Shown: positions 44,218-52,562, counted from the stretch's first letter. The stretch: 64,000 nt of DNA from JANPPS01 sp964242575 (GCA_964242575.1 CAXTCN010000006.1:1-64000), one strand, 5' to 3'. Made by a program: numbers and translations. Notes: a model not told the origin generated them from the letters alone.

Positions 44218-44412
44218 TCAGCCCTGGCCGAGTTGGCTTTCCCGGACGACGCGCTCATGGCCGTCCCTGGCGTTCTTAATGCGATACTGCAAGTCCCGAG
44301 TTTCGCTCGGCATTTGCCGCACCACGATGTAGCCTCCCCGCGGCGCGTTGCCATCGAACGCGCTGGGGGAGAACTCCACCCGCTGGCCGGATGCGAACCT
44401 ATGGCCTGCCAT
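44218..44412 (-). CDS. Small conserved protein (VEFSPS...GGYIVVRQ pattern)
   Basis: A 64-residue soluble protein. It opens MAGHRFASGQRVEFSPS and has a beta-strand GGYIVVRQMP, then YRIKNARDGHERVVRESQL, a pattern that I associate with short alphaproteobacterial proteins of unknown role, perhaps a small SH3-like barrel. It lies between the cold-shock gene and the mini-protein gene on the same strand, suggesting one transcript of four small genes. Confidence 0.8.
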   Translation of the reverse strand: MAGHRFASGQRVEFSPSAFDGNAPRGGYIVVRQMPSETRDLQYRIKNARDGHERVVRESQLGQG

Positions 44413-44458
44413 GTCGAACGCCTCCGGCCGCTGCCACGAGGGCAGCTCTAGGGGTTGA

Positions 44459-44665
44459 TTACGCGCCTTGCAGGTTCACGGCGGAGGTCTTGCCCTGCTG
44501 GCCGCGCTCCAGCTCGAAGCTGAGCTTTTGGCCCTCGTTCAACGAGCCCATGCCGGCGCGCTCGACGGCGGAGATGTGCACGAACACATCCTTGGAGCCG
44601 TCATCCGGCTGGATGAACCCAAAACCCTTTTGCGCATTGAACCACTTGACTGTTCCGACTGCCAT
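44459..44665 (-). CDS. CspA-family cold-shock protein
   Basis: A 68-residue single cold-shock domain, which binds single-stranded RNA/DNA. RNP1 is KGFGFIQ and RNP2 is VFVHIS, with the usual GTVKWFNAQKG start. The ribosome site GGAGAG is 6 bases upstream. The roughly 190-bp leader up to xseA is unusually long for this window and contains a perfect palindrome at 44746-44760, as expected for a cold-shock mRNA leader. It is first in a run of small genes. Confidence 0.96.
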   Translation of the reverse strand: MAVGTVKWFNAQKGFGFIQPDDGSKDVFVHISAVERAGMGSLNEGQKLSFELERGQQGKTSAVNLQGA

Positions 44666-44745
44666 AGTCTGCTCTCCATAGACACGGCGGCCCGCACGTT
44701 GCAGGCCGAATTACTTTTACATTCAGGGAGCACCGGAGCAGCAGG

Positions 44746-44760
44746 GGAACCCAGGGTTCC
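44746..44760 (-). promoter_or_regulatory. Palindrome in the cold-shock gene leader
   Basis: GGAACCC, one base, GGGTTCC: perfect 7-base arms about 80 bases before the cold-shock start. It could be an operator or an RNA hairpin in the 5' leader; the rest of the leader (44666-44858) shows no gene. Confidence 0.45.
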
Positions 44761-44858
44761 GAAGCGTCGTTCCAAAGAAAACAGCCCAGCACGAAAAAGC
44801 GCCAACCCAGACATGGGCGCTCGGTAAGGCAAAGTAAAGCCATTAGCGCCGGTTATAG

Positions 44859-46343
44859 CTAAATTGGCGGCTGGGCCTCATCGTCGGCGGCGGTGGCTGC
44901 CGCTGTTCCATCTTTGAACCGCAGCCGCAGCCGCGCGCCGGGCTTGACTCGTGCGGCCTCGGTGACCGGTTGTCCATCCGCATTGGTGACCAGGACGTAA
45001 CCGCGTGCCAGCACCGCTTCCGGCGACACCGACTCGAGGCGCGCGCCCGCCGCTTCAACCCGCGCACGCGCTGCCCGAACGAGCGCAAGCAACGGTGCCG
45101 GCGAAAGCCGGGCCAGCCCTGCGTTGCCAGCGGCACGGCGCTGCCCCGTGGCATAGCGCAGCCCCCCTGTCAGCCGCGACCCGGCCAGCGCCAGCCGCGC
45201 GCGCGGCGTCGCGACGAGGTTGGGCAGCACCAACGTCAGCCGCTGGCCCCGGCCGTCCACGGCCAGACGGGCGGCGCGGAGCAGGGCCGGCAGGTCTGGC
45301 ATGAAGCGGTCCGCCTGCTGCATTGCCGCCCGGCGTGCGGCGAGCAGGTTGGGCAACGCCAGCGCCAGGCGTTGTGCCCGGTCGTCCAGGCGTTGCCGCG
45401 CGCCGCCGACCAGGCCGGGCAAATCCGGCAGCCCACGCTCCGCCCGGCCAAGCCGCAGCCGCCGCTCCTGCGTCATGCGGTGCAGCCCGGCGCCGAGGCG
45501 CGCGGCCTCCTGCGCCAGGTTCGCCACCAGTTCCACGCGGGACGGCACCGCAAGCTCGGCCGCCGCGGTCGGCGTAGGGGCGCGGCGGTCGGACGCGAGG
45601 TCGATCAGGGTGTGGTCTGTTTCGTGCCCTACCGCAGAAATGAGTGGAATGCGGCAGGCGCTCGCGGCGCGGATCACGGCCTCGTCGTTGAAGGCCATAA
45701 GATCCTCAAGGCTGCCGCCGCCGCGGGCGACGATCAGCACGTCGGGACGGTTCGCGCCCGTCATGCGGTCGAACCCGGCGATCGCGGCGGCGATGCGGGC
45801 GGCGGCGCCCTCGCCCTGCACCGGGACCGGCCACACCAGCACCGTGCGCGGGAAGCGGCGAAGGATCGTGGTCTTGATGTCCTGCAGCACTGCGCCCTGC
45901 GGCGACGTGACGACGCCGACGATGCCGGGCAGCACGGGAAGCAGCCGCTTGCGGTCCTGGTTGAACAGGCCCTCGGCGGCGAGCCGCACGCGCAGCAGCT
46001 CGATCCGTGCCAACAATGCGCCCGCGCCGGCATAGTCCATGCGCTCGACAATAAGCTGGTAAGAGCTGCGCTCGCCGTATGAGGACACCCGGCCGGTGGC
46101 GATGACCTCGACGCCGTTCTCCGGCACCAGGCCCAGGCGGCTAACGGCGCTTTTCCATACGACGCCGCTGATCTTGCCGCCCTCGTCCTTCAACGAGAAG
46201 TACATGTGGCCGGAGGGGTAACGCTTGTACTCGGTGATCTCACCGCGGACGCGTACGCGGCCGAACGCGCCCTCCAGAGTGCGCTTCACGGCGCCGGAAA
46301 TCTCGGAAACGGTGTATTCAGGAATGTTGGTCGGCGTGTCCAT
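44859..46343 (-). CDS. xseA: Exodeoxyribonuclease VII large subunit
   Basis: A 494-residue nuclease subunit for single-stranded DNA. The N-terminal OB-fold (VRVRGEITEYKRYPSGHMYF), the core VVTSPQGAVLQDI, VARGGGSLEDL, and SAVGHETDHTLIDLASDRR (cited in part) are typical. The C-terminal helical region contains a tandem repeat of about 43 residues (305-347 and 348-390), each with PDLP, QRL and LPNL. The conserved end ARGYVLVT is present. xseB is not adjacent. Confidence 0.96.
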   Translation of the reverse strand: MDTPTNIPEYTVSEISGAVKRTLEGAFGRVRVRGEITEYKRYPSGHMYFSLKDEGGKISGVVWKSAVSRLGLVPENGVEVIATGRVSSYGERSSYQLIVERMDYAGAGALLARIELLRVRLAAEGLFNQDRKRLLPVLPGIVGVVTSPQGAVLQDIKTTILRRFPRTVLVWPVPVQGEGAAARIAAAIAGFDRMTGANRPDVLIVARGGGSLEDLMAFNDEAVIRAASACRIPLISAVGHETDHTLIDLASDRRAPTPTAAAELAVPSRVELVANLAQEAARLGAGLHRMTQERRLRLGRAERGLPDLPGLVGGARQRLDDRAQRLALALPNLLAARRAAMQQADRFMPDLPALLRAARLAVDGRGQRLTLVLPNLVATPRARLALAGSRLTGGLRYATGQRRAAGNAGLARLSPAPLLALVRAARARVEAAGARLESVSPEAVLARGYVLVTNADGQPVTEAARVKPGARLRLRFKDGTAAATAADDEAQPPI

Positions 46344-46388
46344 GGCAGCACCCTATGCTACAGCCGCGCTGGATTGAAGGAGGGCGGC

Positions 46389-47636
46389 ATGCGCGTGTTG
46401 GTGGTGGGCAGCGGTGGGCGGGAACATGCGCTGGCCTGGGCGCTGGCGGCGTCGCCGTTGCTGACCAAGCTGTGGGTTGCGCCGGGCAACCCGGGCACGG
46501 CGGCGCTGGCGGAGAACGTGCCCATTCCAGTTATGGCTTTGGACGAGCTGGCGGCGTTCGCAAGCAAAAACAAGGTCGATTTGGTGGTGCCGGGTCCAGA
46601 AGCGCCGCTGGTGGCCGGGCTCACGGACCGCGTGACGGCCGCCGGCATCCGCTGCATCGGCCCGACCGCGGCGGCGGCGCAGCTTGAAGGCAGCAAGGCA
46701 TTCACCAAGCAGGTCTGCGCCGACGCTAACATCCCGACAGCGCTGTGGGAGCGGTTCACCGACGCGGACGAGGCGCTGGCGTTCGTGCGACGCCGGGGCA
46801 TGCCGGTCGTGGTGAAGGCGGACGGGCTCGCCGCCGGCAAGGGCGTCGTGGTGGCGGCGACGGTTGCGGAGGCAGAGGCCGCCGTCCACGCCTTCCTGCG
46901 CGACCGCACGTTGGGCGACGCCGGCGCCAGCGTGTTGGTCGAGGAGTGCCTGGAGGGCGAGGAAGTCAGCCTGTTCGCGCTGTGCGACGGCACGGACGCG
47001 GTGTTCCTGGGCGCGGCGCAGGACCACAAGCGGGTCGGCGACGGCGACACCGGGCCGAACACCGGCGGCATGGGCGCGCTGTCCCCGACGCCAGGTTTTG
47101 ACCCGGAGCCGTCGATGGCGGGGATCATCCGCCCGGCGCTGCACGAGATGGCCCGGCGCGGCACGCCGTTCCGCGGCATCCTGTTCGCCGGGCTGATGCT
47201 GACGGCGGGCGGCGCGAAGCTGATTGAGTTCAACGTGCGGTTCGGCGACCCGGAGTGCCAGGCGTTGCTGCCGCGACTGCGCAGCGATTTGTTGCCGGCG
47301 TTGCTGGCCGCGTGCGACGGGGAGTTGGGGCGGTTCAGCCTGCGCTGGCAGGATGACGCGGCGGTCGCGGTGGTGATGGCGGCGCGGGGCTATCCCGGCG
47401 CGCCGGAGGCCGGATCGGAAATCGTTGGGCTGGACGAGGCCGCGGCCGAGGCGTTGGTGTTCCATGCCGGGACGCGGCGGGACGGGACGCGGGTCGTGGC
47501 GGACGGGGGCCGGGTGCTGACGTTGGTAGGCACCGGGCCAGACTTGGCGGCGGCGCGCGGCGCGGCGTACCGGGCGGTGGCGCAGGTGCGGTGGCCGGAG
47601 GGGTTCTGTCGGCAGGATATCGGCCTGCGGGCTTGA
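46389..47636 (+). CDS. purD: Phosphoribosylamine-glycine ligase (GAR synthetase)
   Basis: ATP-grasp enzyme of purine synthesis, 415 residues. It begins MRVLVVGSGGREHALAWAL, with the ATP-grasp VVKADGLAAGKGV, the QDHKRVGDGDTGPNTGGMG loop and EFNVRFGDPE metal-binding signature. The ATG at 46389 follows AAGGAGG. It is divergent from xseA, with 45 bases between. Confidence 0.97.
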   Translation: MRVLVVGSGGREHALAWALAASPLLTKLWVAPGNPGTAALAENVPIPVMALDELAAFASKNKVDLVVPGPEAPLVAGLTDRVTAAGIRCIGPTAAAAQLEGSKAFTKQVCADANIPTALWERFTDADEALAFVRRRGMPVVVKADGLAAGKGVVVAATVAEAEAAVHAFLRDRTLGDAGASVLVEECLEGEEVSLFALCDGTDAVFLGAAQDHKRVGDGDTGPNTGGMGALSPTPGFDPEPSMAGIIRPALHEMARRGTPFRGILFAGLMLTAGGAKLIEFNVRFGDPECQALLPRLRSDLLPALLAACDGELGRFSLRWQDDAAVAVVMAARGYPGAPEAGSEIVGLDEAAAEALVFHAGTRRDGTRVVADGGRVLTLVGTGPDLAAARGAAYRAVAQVRWPEGFCRQDIGLRA

Positions 47637-47640
47637 CGGC

Positions 47641-48075
47641 TCATCGCAGGGCGGCGAAGAACTCTCGCAGCAGCGCAGCGCACTCCGCCTCGCGCACGCC
47701 GCCGACCACCTCCGGCCGGTGCAGGCAGCCGGGGGCGTCGAACACCCGCGGGCCATGCTCGACGCCGCCGCCTTTGGGATCGTAGGCACCGAACACCAGG
47801 CGGCGTACCCGGAAATGCACCAGGGCGGCGGCGCACATCGGGCAGGGTTCCAGCGTCACCACCAGGCTGCACTCTACAAGCCGCGGCGAGCCGAGCGCTC
47901 GGGCCGCCAGGCGCAGCGCCAGCAGTTCGGCGTGCGCGCTCGCGTCCCGGTCCGCCTCCACCCGGTTGCCGGCCTGGGCCAGTAGCCGGCCGTCGCCGGC
48001 CAGCACGGCAGCGCCGACCGGCACCTCGCTCCGTGCCGCCGCGGCCCGCGCCTCGTCCAGCGCCACCTGCATCAT
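47641..48075 (-). CDS. tadA: tRNA-specific adenosine deaminase-like nucleoside deaminase
   Basis: A 144-residue zinc deaminase that makes inosine at the tRNA wobble position. The zinc ligands are in HAE and PCPMCA. The family start VALDEARAAAARSEVPVGA is present, with ATGATG at 48075 as start. The start codon lies inside the target-site duplication of the mobile element at 48078-48752, so the native upstream region has been replaced by element DNA. No ribosome site is evident in the new leader, so expression may now depend on the element. Confidence 0.92.
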   Translation of the reverse strand: MMQVALDEARAAAARSEVPVGAAVLAGDGRLLAQAGNRVEADRDASAHAELLALRLAARALGSPRLVECSLVVTLEPCPMCAAALVHFRVRRLVFGAYDPKGGGVEHGPRVFDAPGCLHRPEVVGGVREAECAALLREFFAALR

Positions 48076-48077
48076 CG

Positions 48078-48123
48078 GGTGGTGTCTCAGTTTGAGATTA
48101 AGGGATTGTTGGGAATGATCCGG
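48078..48123 (+). repeat. Left terminal inverted repeat
   Basis: It starts GGTGGTGTCTCAGTTTG. It pairs with the right repeat with six mismatches. The last twelve codons and stop of the acetyltransferase are encoded within it. Confidence 0.85.
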
Positions 48124-48578
48124 CGCATAAGAGTGATCGAAGGTTTCCCCGGGCGTTGGATGATCTCGACCGTCTCCCATCCCGCCCGAAGGTAAACCCG
48201 CTCTGCGGTGTTGGTGTAAAGCCAAGCGACATCAACCGACGCGGCTCGGCAGGCTCTCTCAAACAACGTGAACAGATGGTTGACGTAGCCGCGGCCTCGC
48301 CTGTCAGGAACCACGAAAACCCCTGCTAGCCACGGTGTGAGGTCCGGTCTCTCATCGAGGTCTCTTCGAGCTAGCGTGGCTGTTCCGACCGGCAGTTCTC
48401 CTTCGAGCAGAACAAACGTTTGCGGTGCACCCTTCTCGGCCACGCAGTCCGCATAAATCGCTTGCGTCTGCTCCAAGGTATGCCCTTTGTTCTTCCACCA
48501 TTCGAGCCAGAGCCATTCGGAAATGACCGGCAGGAGGTCAGGACGTTCCCTGATGGTCGTGACGCGTAGTGCCATCAT
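48087..48578 (-). CDS. GNAT family N-acetyltransferase (passenger gene)
   Basis: A 163-residue acetyl-CoA-dependent acetyltransferase. The CoA-binding motif is GVFVVPDRRGRGYVNHL. The YTNTAERVYLRAGWE segment is motif B. The substrate is unknown; GNAT passengers may modify drugs, toxins or proteins. Its start overlaps the stop of the transposase remnant (ATGA), so it may be translated from the element's own transcript, and its C-terminal residues (IIPNNPLISN) are encoded by the left terminal repeat. Codon use is less GC-biased than neighbouring genes, indicating acquisition. Confidence 0.88.
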   Translation of the reverse strand: MMALRVTTIRERPDLLPVISEWLWLEWWKNKGHTLEQTQAIYADCVAEKGAPQTFVLLEGELPVGTATLARRDLDERPDLTPWLAGVFVVPDRRGRGYVNHLFTLFERACRAASVDVAWLYTNTAERVYLRAGWETVEIIQRPGKPSITLMRRIIPNNPLISN

Positions 48579-48694
48579 GCCGCCTTTGGCCGCGGCCTGT
48601 AAGGCCTGTGCTTCCTAAGCAGCTTCGCCCGTGCGTCGATCGGCGCCACAACCTCCTCCATGCTCCACAGCCGACCAGACACCCCCGCTGCCAT
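48575..48694 (-). pseudogene. C-terminal remnant of an IS transposase
   Basis: A 39-codon frame (MAAGVSGRLWSMEEVVAPID and onward, ending RPKAA). The in-frame codons before the ATG read RCAPA, giving RCAPAMAAGVSGRLW. From memory this closely resembles the C-terminal tail of IS1-like transposases (RCTPAMAAGV, then RLWSMED). The rest of the transposase is missing; the fragment abuts the right terminal repeat, so the deletion removed nearly all of it. Confidence 0.65.
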
Positions 48695-48706
48695 GGCCGG
48701 GGCACA

Positions 48707-48752
48707 CCGGATCATCCCCAACAAGCCCTCAATTCCAAACTGAGACACTACC
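48707..48752 (-). repeat. Right terminal inverted repeat
   Basis: Read inward it starts GGTAGTGTCTCAGTTTG. It matches the left repeat at 40 of 46 positions. The transposase remnant begins directly inside it. Confidence 0.85.
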
Positions 48753-48805
48753 CATCATCAGGGCTGCTTGCTCCCGAACCCGTCGGAGGTCTAGAGGACC
48801 GCGGC

Positions 48806-49528
48806 ATGACCGCACGCATCAGACCCCTTGTTGGCGTCACCCTGGACACTGAGCCGCCGGGTGGCTACTCGAAATACCCTTGGTATGCGCTGCGGGAGAA
48901 CTACGCCCATGCGGTGACCGACGCGGGCGGCGTGCCGGTCGGGTTGCCGCACGATCCGGCGGTGGCCAACTCCCTGCTGGACCGGATCGACGCGCTGGTG
49001 GTGACCGGCGGGGCGTTCGACATCGATCCCGGCCTGTATGGCGCCGCGAGCCGCCACGCGACCGTCACCTTGAAGGAGTCGCGAACCGCGGCCGAGCTGG
49101 CGTTCGTGCGGGGCGCGTTGGCGCGGGACCTGCCGGTGCTGGGCATCTGCGGCGGCGAGCAGTTGCTGGTGGTGGCGCTCGGCGGATCGCTGTGGCAGCA
49201 CATCCCGGACAGCGTGGAGGACGCGCTGGAGCACGAGCAGAAAAACCCGCGGCACGAGGCCAGCCATGACGTGCGCGTGGCGCCGGGCACGTTGCTGCAC
49301 CGGATCGTGGGCACGGACAGCATGCAGGTGAACAGCGCGCACCACCAGGCGGTGCGGGACCCGGGCCGCTTCGCCGTGGTGAACGCCACCGCGCCGGACG
49401 GGGTGATCGAGGGCATCGAGGACCCGCGCTATGGCTTCTGCCTGGGGGTGCAGTGGCATCCGGAGTTCATGATCGACCCCGGCGACCGGCGGATTTTCCG
49501 CGCGCTGGTGGAGGCCGCTGGCGGATGA
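48806..49528 (+). CDS. Gamma-glutamyl-gamma-aminobutyrate hydrolase-like class-I amidotransferase (C26)
   Basis: A 240-residue glutamine-amidotransferase-like hydrolase. The nucleophile is Cys115 in GICGGEQ; the His-Glu pair is His218/Glu220 in VQWHPE. The VVTGGAFDIDP segment is typical of PuuD-like enzymes that cut gamma-glutamyl bonds. GAGGA precedes the ATG. Its stop overlaps the pseudouridine synthase start (ATGA). Confidence 0.92.
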   Translation: MTARIRPLVGVTLDTEPPGGYSKYPWYALRENYAHAVTDAGGVPVGLPHDPAVANSLLDRIDALVVTGGAFDIDPGLYGAASRHATVTLKESRTAAELAFVRGALARDLPVLGICGGEQLLVVALGGSLWQHIPDSVEDALEHEQKNPRHEASHDVRVAPGTLLHRIVGTDSMQVNSAHHQAVRDPGRFAVVNATAPDGVIEGIEDPRYGFCLGVQWHPEFMIDPGDRRIFRALVEAAGG

Positions 49529-50277
49529 CTGAAGCCACCGCAGAACGGGGCGAGCGCATCGCCAAGTGGCTGGCGCGTGCCGGCGTCGCGAGCCGGCGCG
49601 ACGCGGAGCGGCTGCTGGCGGAGGGCTTGGTGCAGTTGGACGGCGCCGTGGTGACCCACCCGGCCACGTTCATCGGCCCGGACAGCATCGTGCAGGTGCG
49701 CGGCGTCGTGGTGGACGCGCCGGACCGCACCCGGCTGTGGCGCTACCACAAGCCCGAGGGCCTGATGACCACGCACAAGGACCCGCAGGGCCGTCCGACC
49801 GTGTTCGACAGGCTGCCGCCCGATCTGCCGCGCGTGGTGAGCGTGGGCCGGCTGGACCTCAACAGCGAGGGGCTGCTGCTGCTGACCAACGACGGTGGCC
49901 TGGCCCGGCGGCTGGAATTGCCGGCCAACGGATGGATACGGCGTTACCGGGTTCGGGTGTACGGCCCGGTGGACGCGCACGCGCTCGGCCTGCTGGCGAA
50001 GGGCGTCACGGTCGACGGCGAGCGCTATGGGCAGATCGAGGCGGCGCTGGAGGCGCGCACCGGCACCAACTCGTGGCTGTCGGTGGCGCTGAAGGAGGGG
50101 CGGAACCGCGAGGTGCGCAAGGTGATGGGGCATCTGGGCCTGCAGGTGACCCGGCTGATTCGCGTGGCCTACGGGCCGTTCCAGCTTGGCAACCTGGAGC
50201 GGGGCGCGGTTGACGAGATCACCGGCAAGGTGCTGCGCGAACAGCTTTCGGGCTTGCCGGCGCCTGAGCGGCGCTAG
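49525..50277 (+). CDS. RluB/RsuA-type rRNA pseudouridine synthase
   Basis: A 250-residue protein. An S4 RNA-binding domain (RIAKWLARAGVASRRDAERL) is followed by the RsuA/RluB catalytic domain with the nucleophile Asp111 in GRLDLNSEG and LKEGRNREVRK. It most likely modifies 23S rRNA (RluB class). It is coupled to the gene before and is immediately followed by rsmD. Confidence 0.92.
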   Translation: MTEATAERGERIAKWLARAGVASRRDAERLLAEGLVQLDGAVVTHPATFIGPDSIVQVRGVVVDAPDRTRLWRYHKPEGLMTTHKDPQGRPTVFDRLPPDLPRVVSVGRLDLNSEGLLLLTNDGGLARRLELPANGWIRRYRVRVYGPVDAHALGLLAKGVTVDGERYGQIEAALEARTGTNSWLSVALKEGRNREVRKVMGHLGLQVTRLIRVAYGPFQLGNLERGAVDEITGKVLREQLSGLPAPERR

Positions 50278-50826
50278 ATGCGGATCATTGCCGGGGCCTG
50301 GCGCGGACGGGCGCTGTCTGCGCCGCCCGGCGTGGCGACCCGGCCGACCGCGGACCGGGTAAGGCAGGCATTGTTCGACCGGTTGATGCACGCGGCGTGG
50401 GCCGGGAGGGCGGTGCTGGAGGGCAATGTGGTGCTGGACGCATTCGCCGGCACGGGCGCGCTGGGGCTGGAGGCGCTGTCGCGCGGCGCGGCGCAGGCCA
50501 CGTTCATGGAGCGGGACCGGGCGGCGCTGGCGGCGTTGCGCGCCAACGTGGCGGCGTGCCGGGCCGAGGCCGTGTGCACTGTGCTGGGCGCCGATGTGCT
50601 GCGGCCTCCACCGGGGCGGCCGTGCGGACTGGCGTTCCTGGACCCGCCCTATAACGAGGGACTAGCCGGGCCGGCGGTTGCGGCGTTGCGGGCGGCTGGA
50701 TGGATCGCGCCGGGGACCATCGTGGCGGCGGAAACCGCGGTGGGGGAGCCGACGCCAGGGCTGGACGGGCTGGTCAGCCAGTTCTCGCACGGGTCGGCCG
50801 CAATCCATGTGTTCGTGATGCCGTGA
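50278..50826 (+). CDS. rsmD: 16S rRNA (guanine-N2)-methyltransferase RsmD
   Basis: A 182-residue SAM methyltransferase for G966 of 16S rRNA. It starts MRIIAGAWRGRAL. It has the SAM loop LDAFAGTGALGLEALSRGA and the catalytic LDPPY at 121-125. The ATG follows the stop of the pseudouridine synthase with no gap, so two rRNA-modification genes form a unit. Confidence 0.95.
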   Translation: MRIIAGAWRGRALSAPPGVATRPTADRVRQALFDRLMHAAWAGRAVLEGNVVLDAFAGTGALGLEALSRGAAQATFMERDRAALAALRANVAACRAEAVCTVLGADVLRPPPGRPCGLAFLDPPYNEGLAGPAVAALRAAGWIAPGTIVAAETAVGEPTPGLDGLVSQFSHGSAAIHVFVMP

Positions 50827-50834
50827 CGCCCCCG

Positions 50835-52562
50835 CTACCGCCGGCCGAACAGGCGTTCCAGCTCGGCGCGGCTGAGTTTCAGGTAGGTCGGGCGGCCGTG
50901 GCTGCAGGTCGCGGCGCGGGGCGTGGTCTCCATCTGCCGCAGCAGGGCGTCCATCTCCGGCTGCAACATGCGGCGGCCGGCGCGGATGCTGCCGTGGCAG
51001 GCCAGGCGGGCCAGCACCGCGTCCATGCGGGCGGCCAGTGCCGTGGTCTCGTCCGCCTCGGCCAGCTCGTCCGCGAGGTCCCGCAACAGCGGCGCCGGAT
51101 CGGGCGCGCCGAGGGCGGCGGGCAAGGCGCGCACCAGCACGGCGCCGGCGCCGAAGCCCTCGATTTCCAGCCCGAGCGCCGACAGCTCCGGGGCGCGGGC
51201 CAACAGGCGGGCAGCGTCGTGCGGCGGCAGGTCCACCACGGCGGGCAGCAGCAAAGGTTGCGCCCGTATGCCGCCCGCCGCGTGCTGCTGGCGCAGCGCC
51301 TCGTGGGTCAGGCGCTCATGCGCGGCGTGCTGGTCCACCAGCACCAGGCTGCCATCGGCCGCGACCGCCAGGATGTATGTGTCCAACACCTGCGCCACCG
51401 CTGCGCCCAACGGGTGCGCGGGGTCCGGGGTTGACGCAGGCAGCGCGCGCGCGGCCGGGCCTGCACCGGTGAACGGCAGCGTCATCTCGGCGAAACCGGT
51501 GTAGCGCGGCTGCCCGGCCCGGCTGGACACTAGCTGCAACGTGGGGCGCACGGCGGCTAATCCGGGCCGTGGGGCCAGGCCGCCGGCCAGCGTCCGGCCG
51601 ATGGCGCCGATGACCAGGGACCGCACGCCGGCCGCGTCACGGAAGCGCAGCTCGGTTTTGGCCGGGTGCACGTTCACGTCGAGCTCGCCGGCCGGCAGCT
51701 CCAGGAACAACGCCGCCACAGGGTGCCGCCCGGCGGCGATCACGTCGCGGTAGGCCACGCGGAGCGCCGTTTTCAGCACTGGGTCCGCGACGGGGCGGCC
51801 GTTCACCACCAGGCTCTGCGCCGCTCCCGTGGCGCGGTGCACCGCAGGGCCGCACACGAAGCCTAGCAGGCGCATGCCGTCCCGCGCCTCGTCCAACGGC
51901 AGCAGCGCCGCCGCCGCGTCCGCGCCCAGCAGCGCCGCGACCCGGGCGGCGCGGTCCTGCGCCGGGAGGTCGAATGCCACGCGCCCGTCGGCCTCGCAGC
52001 GGAATGCGACATGGGGCGCTGCCAGCGCCAGGCGGCGCACCGCAAGCTCGGCGTGCTCGGCCTCGATGCGCGGGTGCTTCAGGAACTTGCGCCGCGCCGG
52101 GGTAGCGTAGAACAGGTCCGCGACCACCACGCGGGTCCCAAGCGGCCCGGCGGCCGGGACGGGCGGCGTGACGATGCCGCCCTCGACCCGGATCAGGTGC
52201 GCGTGCGGTTCGCCGGGCGGGCGCGAGGTGATGGCCAGCTGGGCAGCGGCGCCGATGCTGGGCAGCGCCTCGCCACGGAAGCCCAAAGTGGTGATGTGCA
52301 CCAGCGCGTCGTCTGCCAGCTTGGAGGTGCAGTGGCGCTGCACCGCCAGCAGCAGGTTGGGCGCGTCCATGCCGTCGCCGTCGTCGGTCACCTCGATCCG
52401 GTCGATGCCGCCGCCGGTGAGCGTGACCGTGACCCGCGTGGCGCCGGCGTCAAGCGCGTTCTCGACCAGTTCCTTGACCGCGGCGGCCGGGCGCTCGATC
52501 ACCTCGCCGGCGGCGATGCGGTTCACCAGGCCATCCGGGAGCAGGCGAATCGGGGCGGGCAT
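50835..52562 (-). CDS. mutL: DNA mismatch repair protein MutL
   Basis: A 575-residue protein from the ATG at 52562. The N-terminal GHKL ATPase shows IAAGEVIERPAAAVKELVEN, DDGDGM and GFRGEALPSI. The C-terminal dimerisation domain has the endonuclease motif DQHAAHERLTHE (DQHA-x2-E-x4-E) and the late CSHGRPT, so this MutL should nick DNA itself, as in bacteria without MutH. It faces rsmD and is divergent from the M20 gene. Confidence 0.97.
   Translation of the reverse strand: MPAPIRLLPDGLVNRIAAGEVIERPAAAVKELVENALDAGATRVTVTLTGGGIDRIEVTDDGDGMDAPNLLLAVQRHCTSKLADDALVHITTLGFRGEALPSIGAAAQLAITSRPPGEPHAHLIRVEGGIVTPPVPAAGPLGTRVVVADLFYATPARRKFLKHPRIEAEHAELAVRRLALAAPHVAFRCEADGRVAFDLPAQDRAARVAALLGADAAAALLPLDEARDGMRLLGFVCGPAVHRATGAAQSLVVNGRPVADPVLKTALRVAYRDVIAAGRHPVAALFLELPAGELDVNVHPAKTELRFRDAAGVRSLVIGAIGRTLAGGLAPRPGLAAVRPTLQLVSSRAGQPRYTGFAEMTLPFTGAGPAARALPASTPDPAHPLGAAVAQVLDTYILAVAADGSLVLVDQHAAHERLTHEALRQQHAAGGIRAQPLLLPAVVDLPPHDAARLLARAPELSALGLEIEGFGAGAVLVRALPAALGAPDPAPLLRDLADELAEADETTALAARMDAVLARLACHGSIRAGRRMLQPEMDALLRQMETTPRAATCSHGRPTYLKLSRAELERLFGRR

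Larger units (their letters stand above)
48078..48752 (-). mobile_element. Non-autonomous IS derivative carrying a GNAT acetyltransferase
   Basis: A 675-bp unit with 46-base imperfect terminal inverted repeats (40 of 46 match), flanked by an almost perfect 8-base direct repeat (CATCATCG at 48070-48077 and CATCATCA at 48753-48760). It contains a complete acetyltransferase gene and only the C-terminal tail of a transposase. G+C is visibly lower than the flanks. The structure fits an internally deleted insertion sequence that kept or captured a passenger gene. It sits between divergent tadA and the C26 amidotransferase gene. Confidence 0.82.

Noticed and set aside
44539..44843. Open frames in the cold-shock leader
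   Set aside because: Composition is unlike neighbouring proteins, they overlap the cold-shock gene in another frame and lack similarity.
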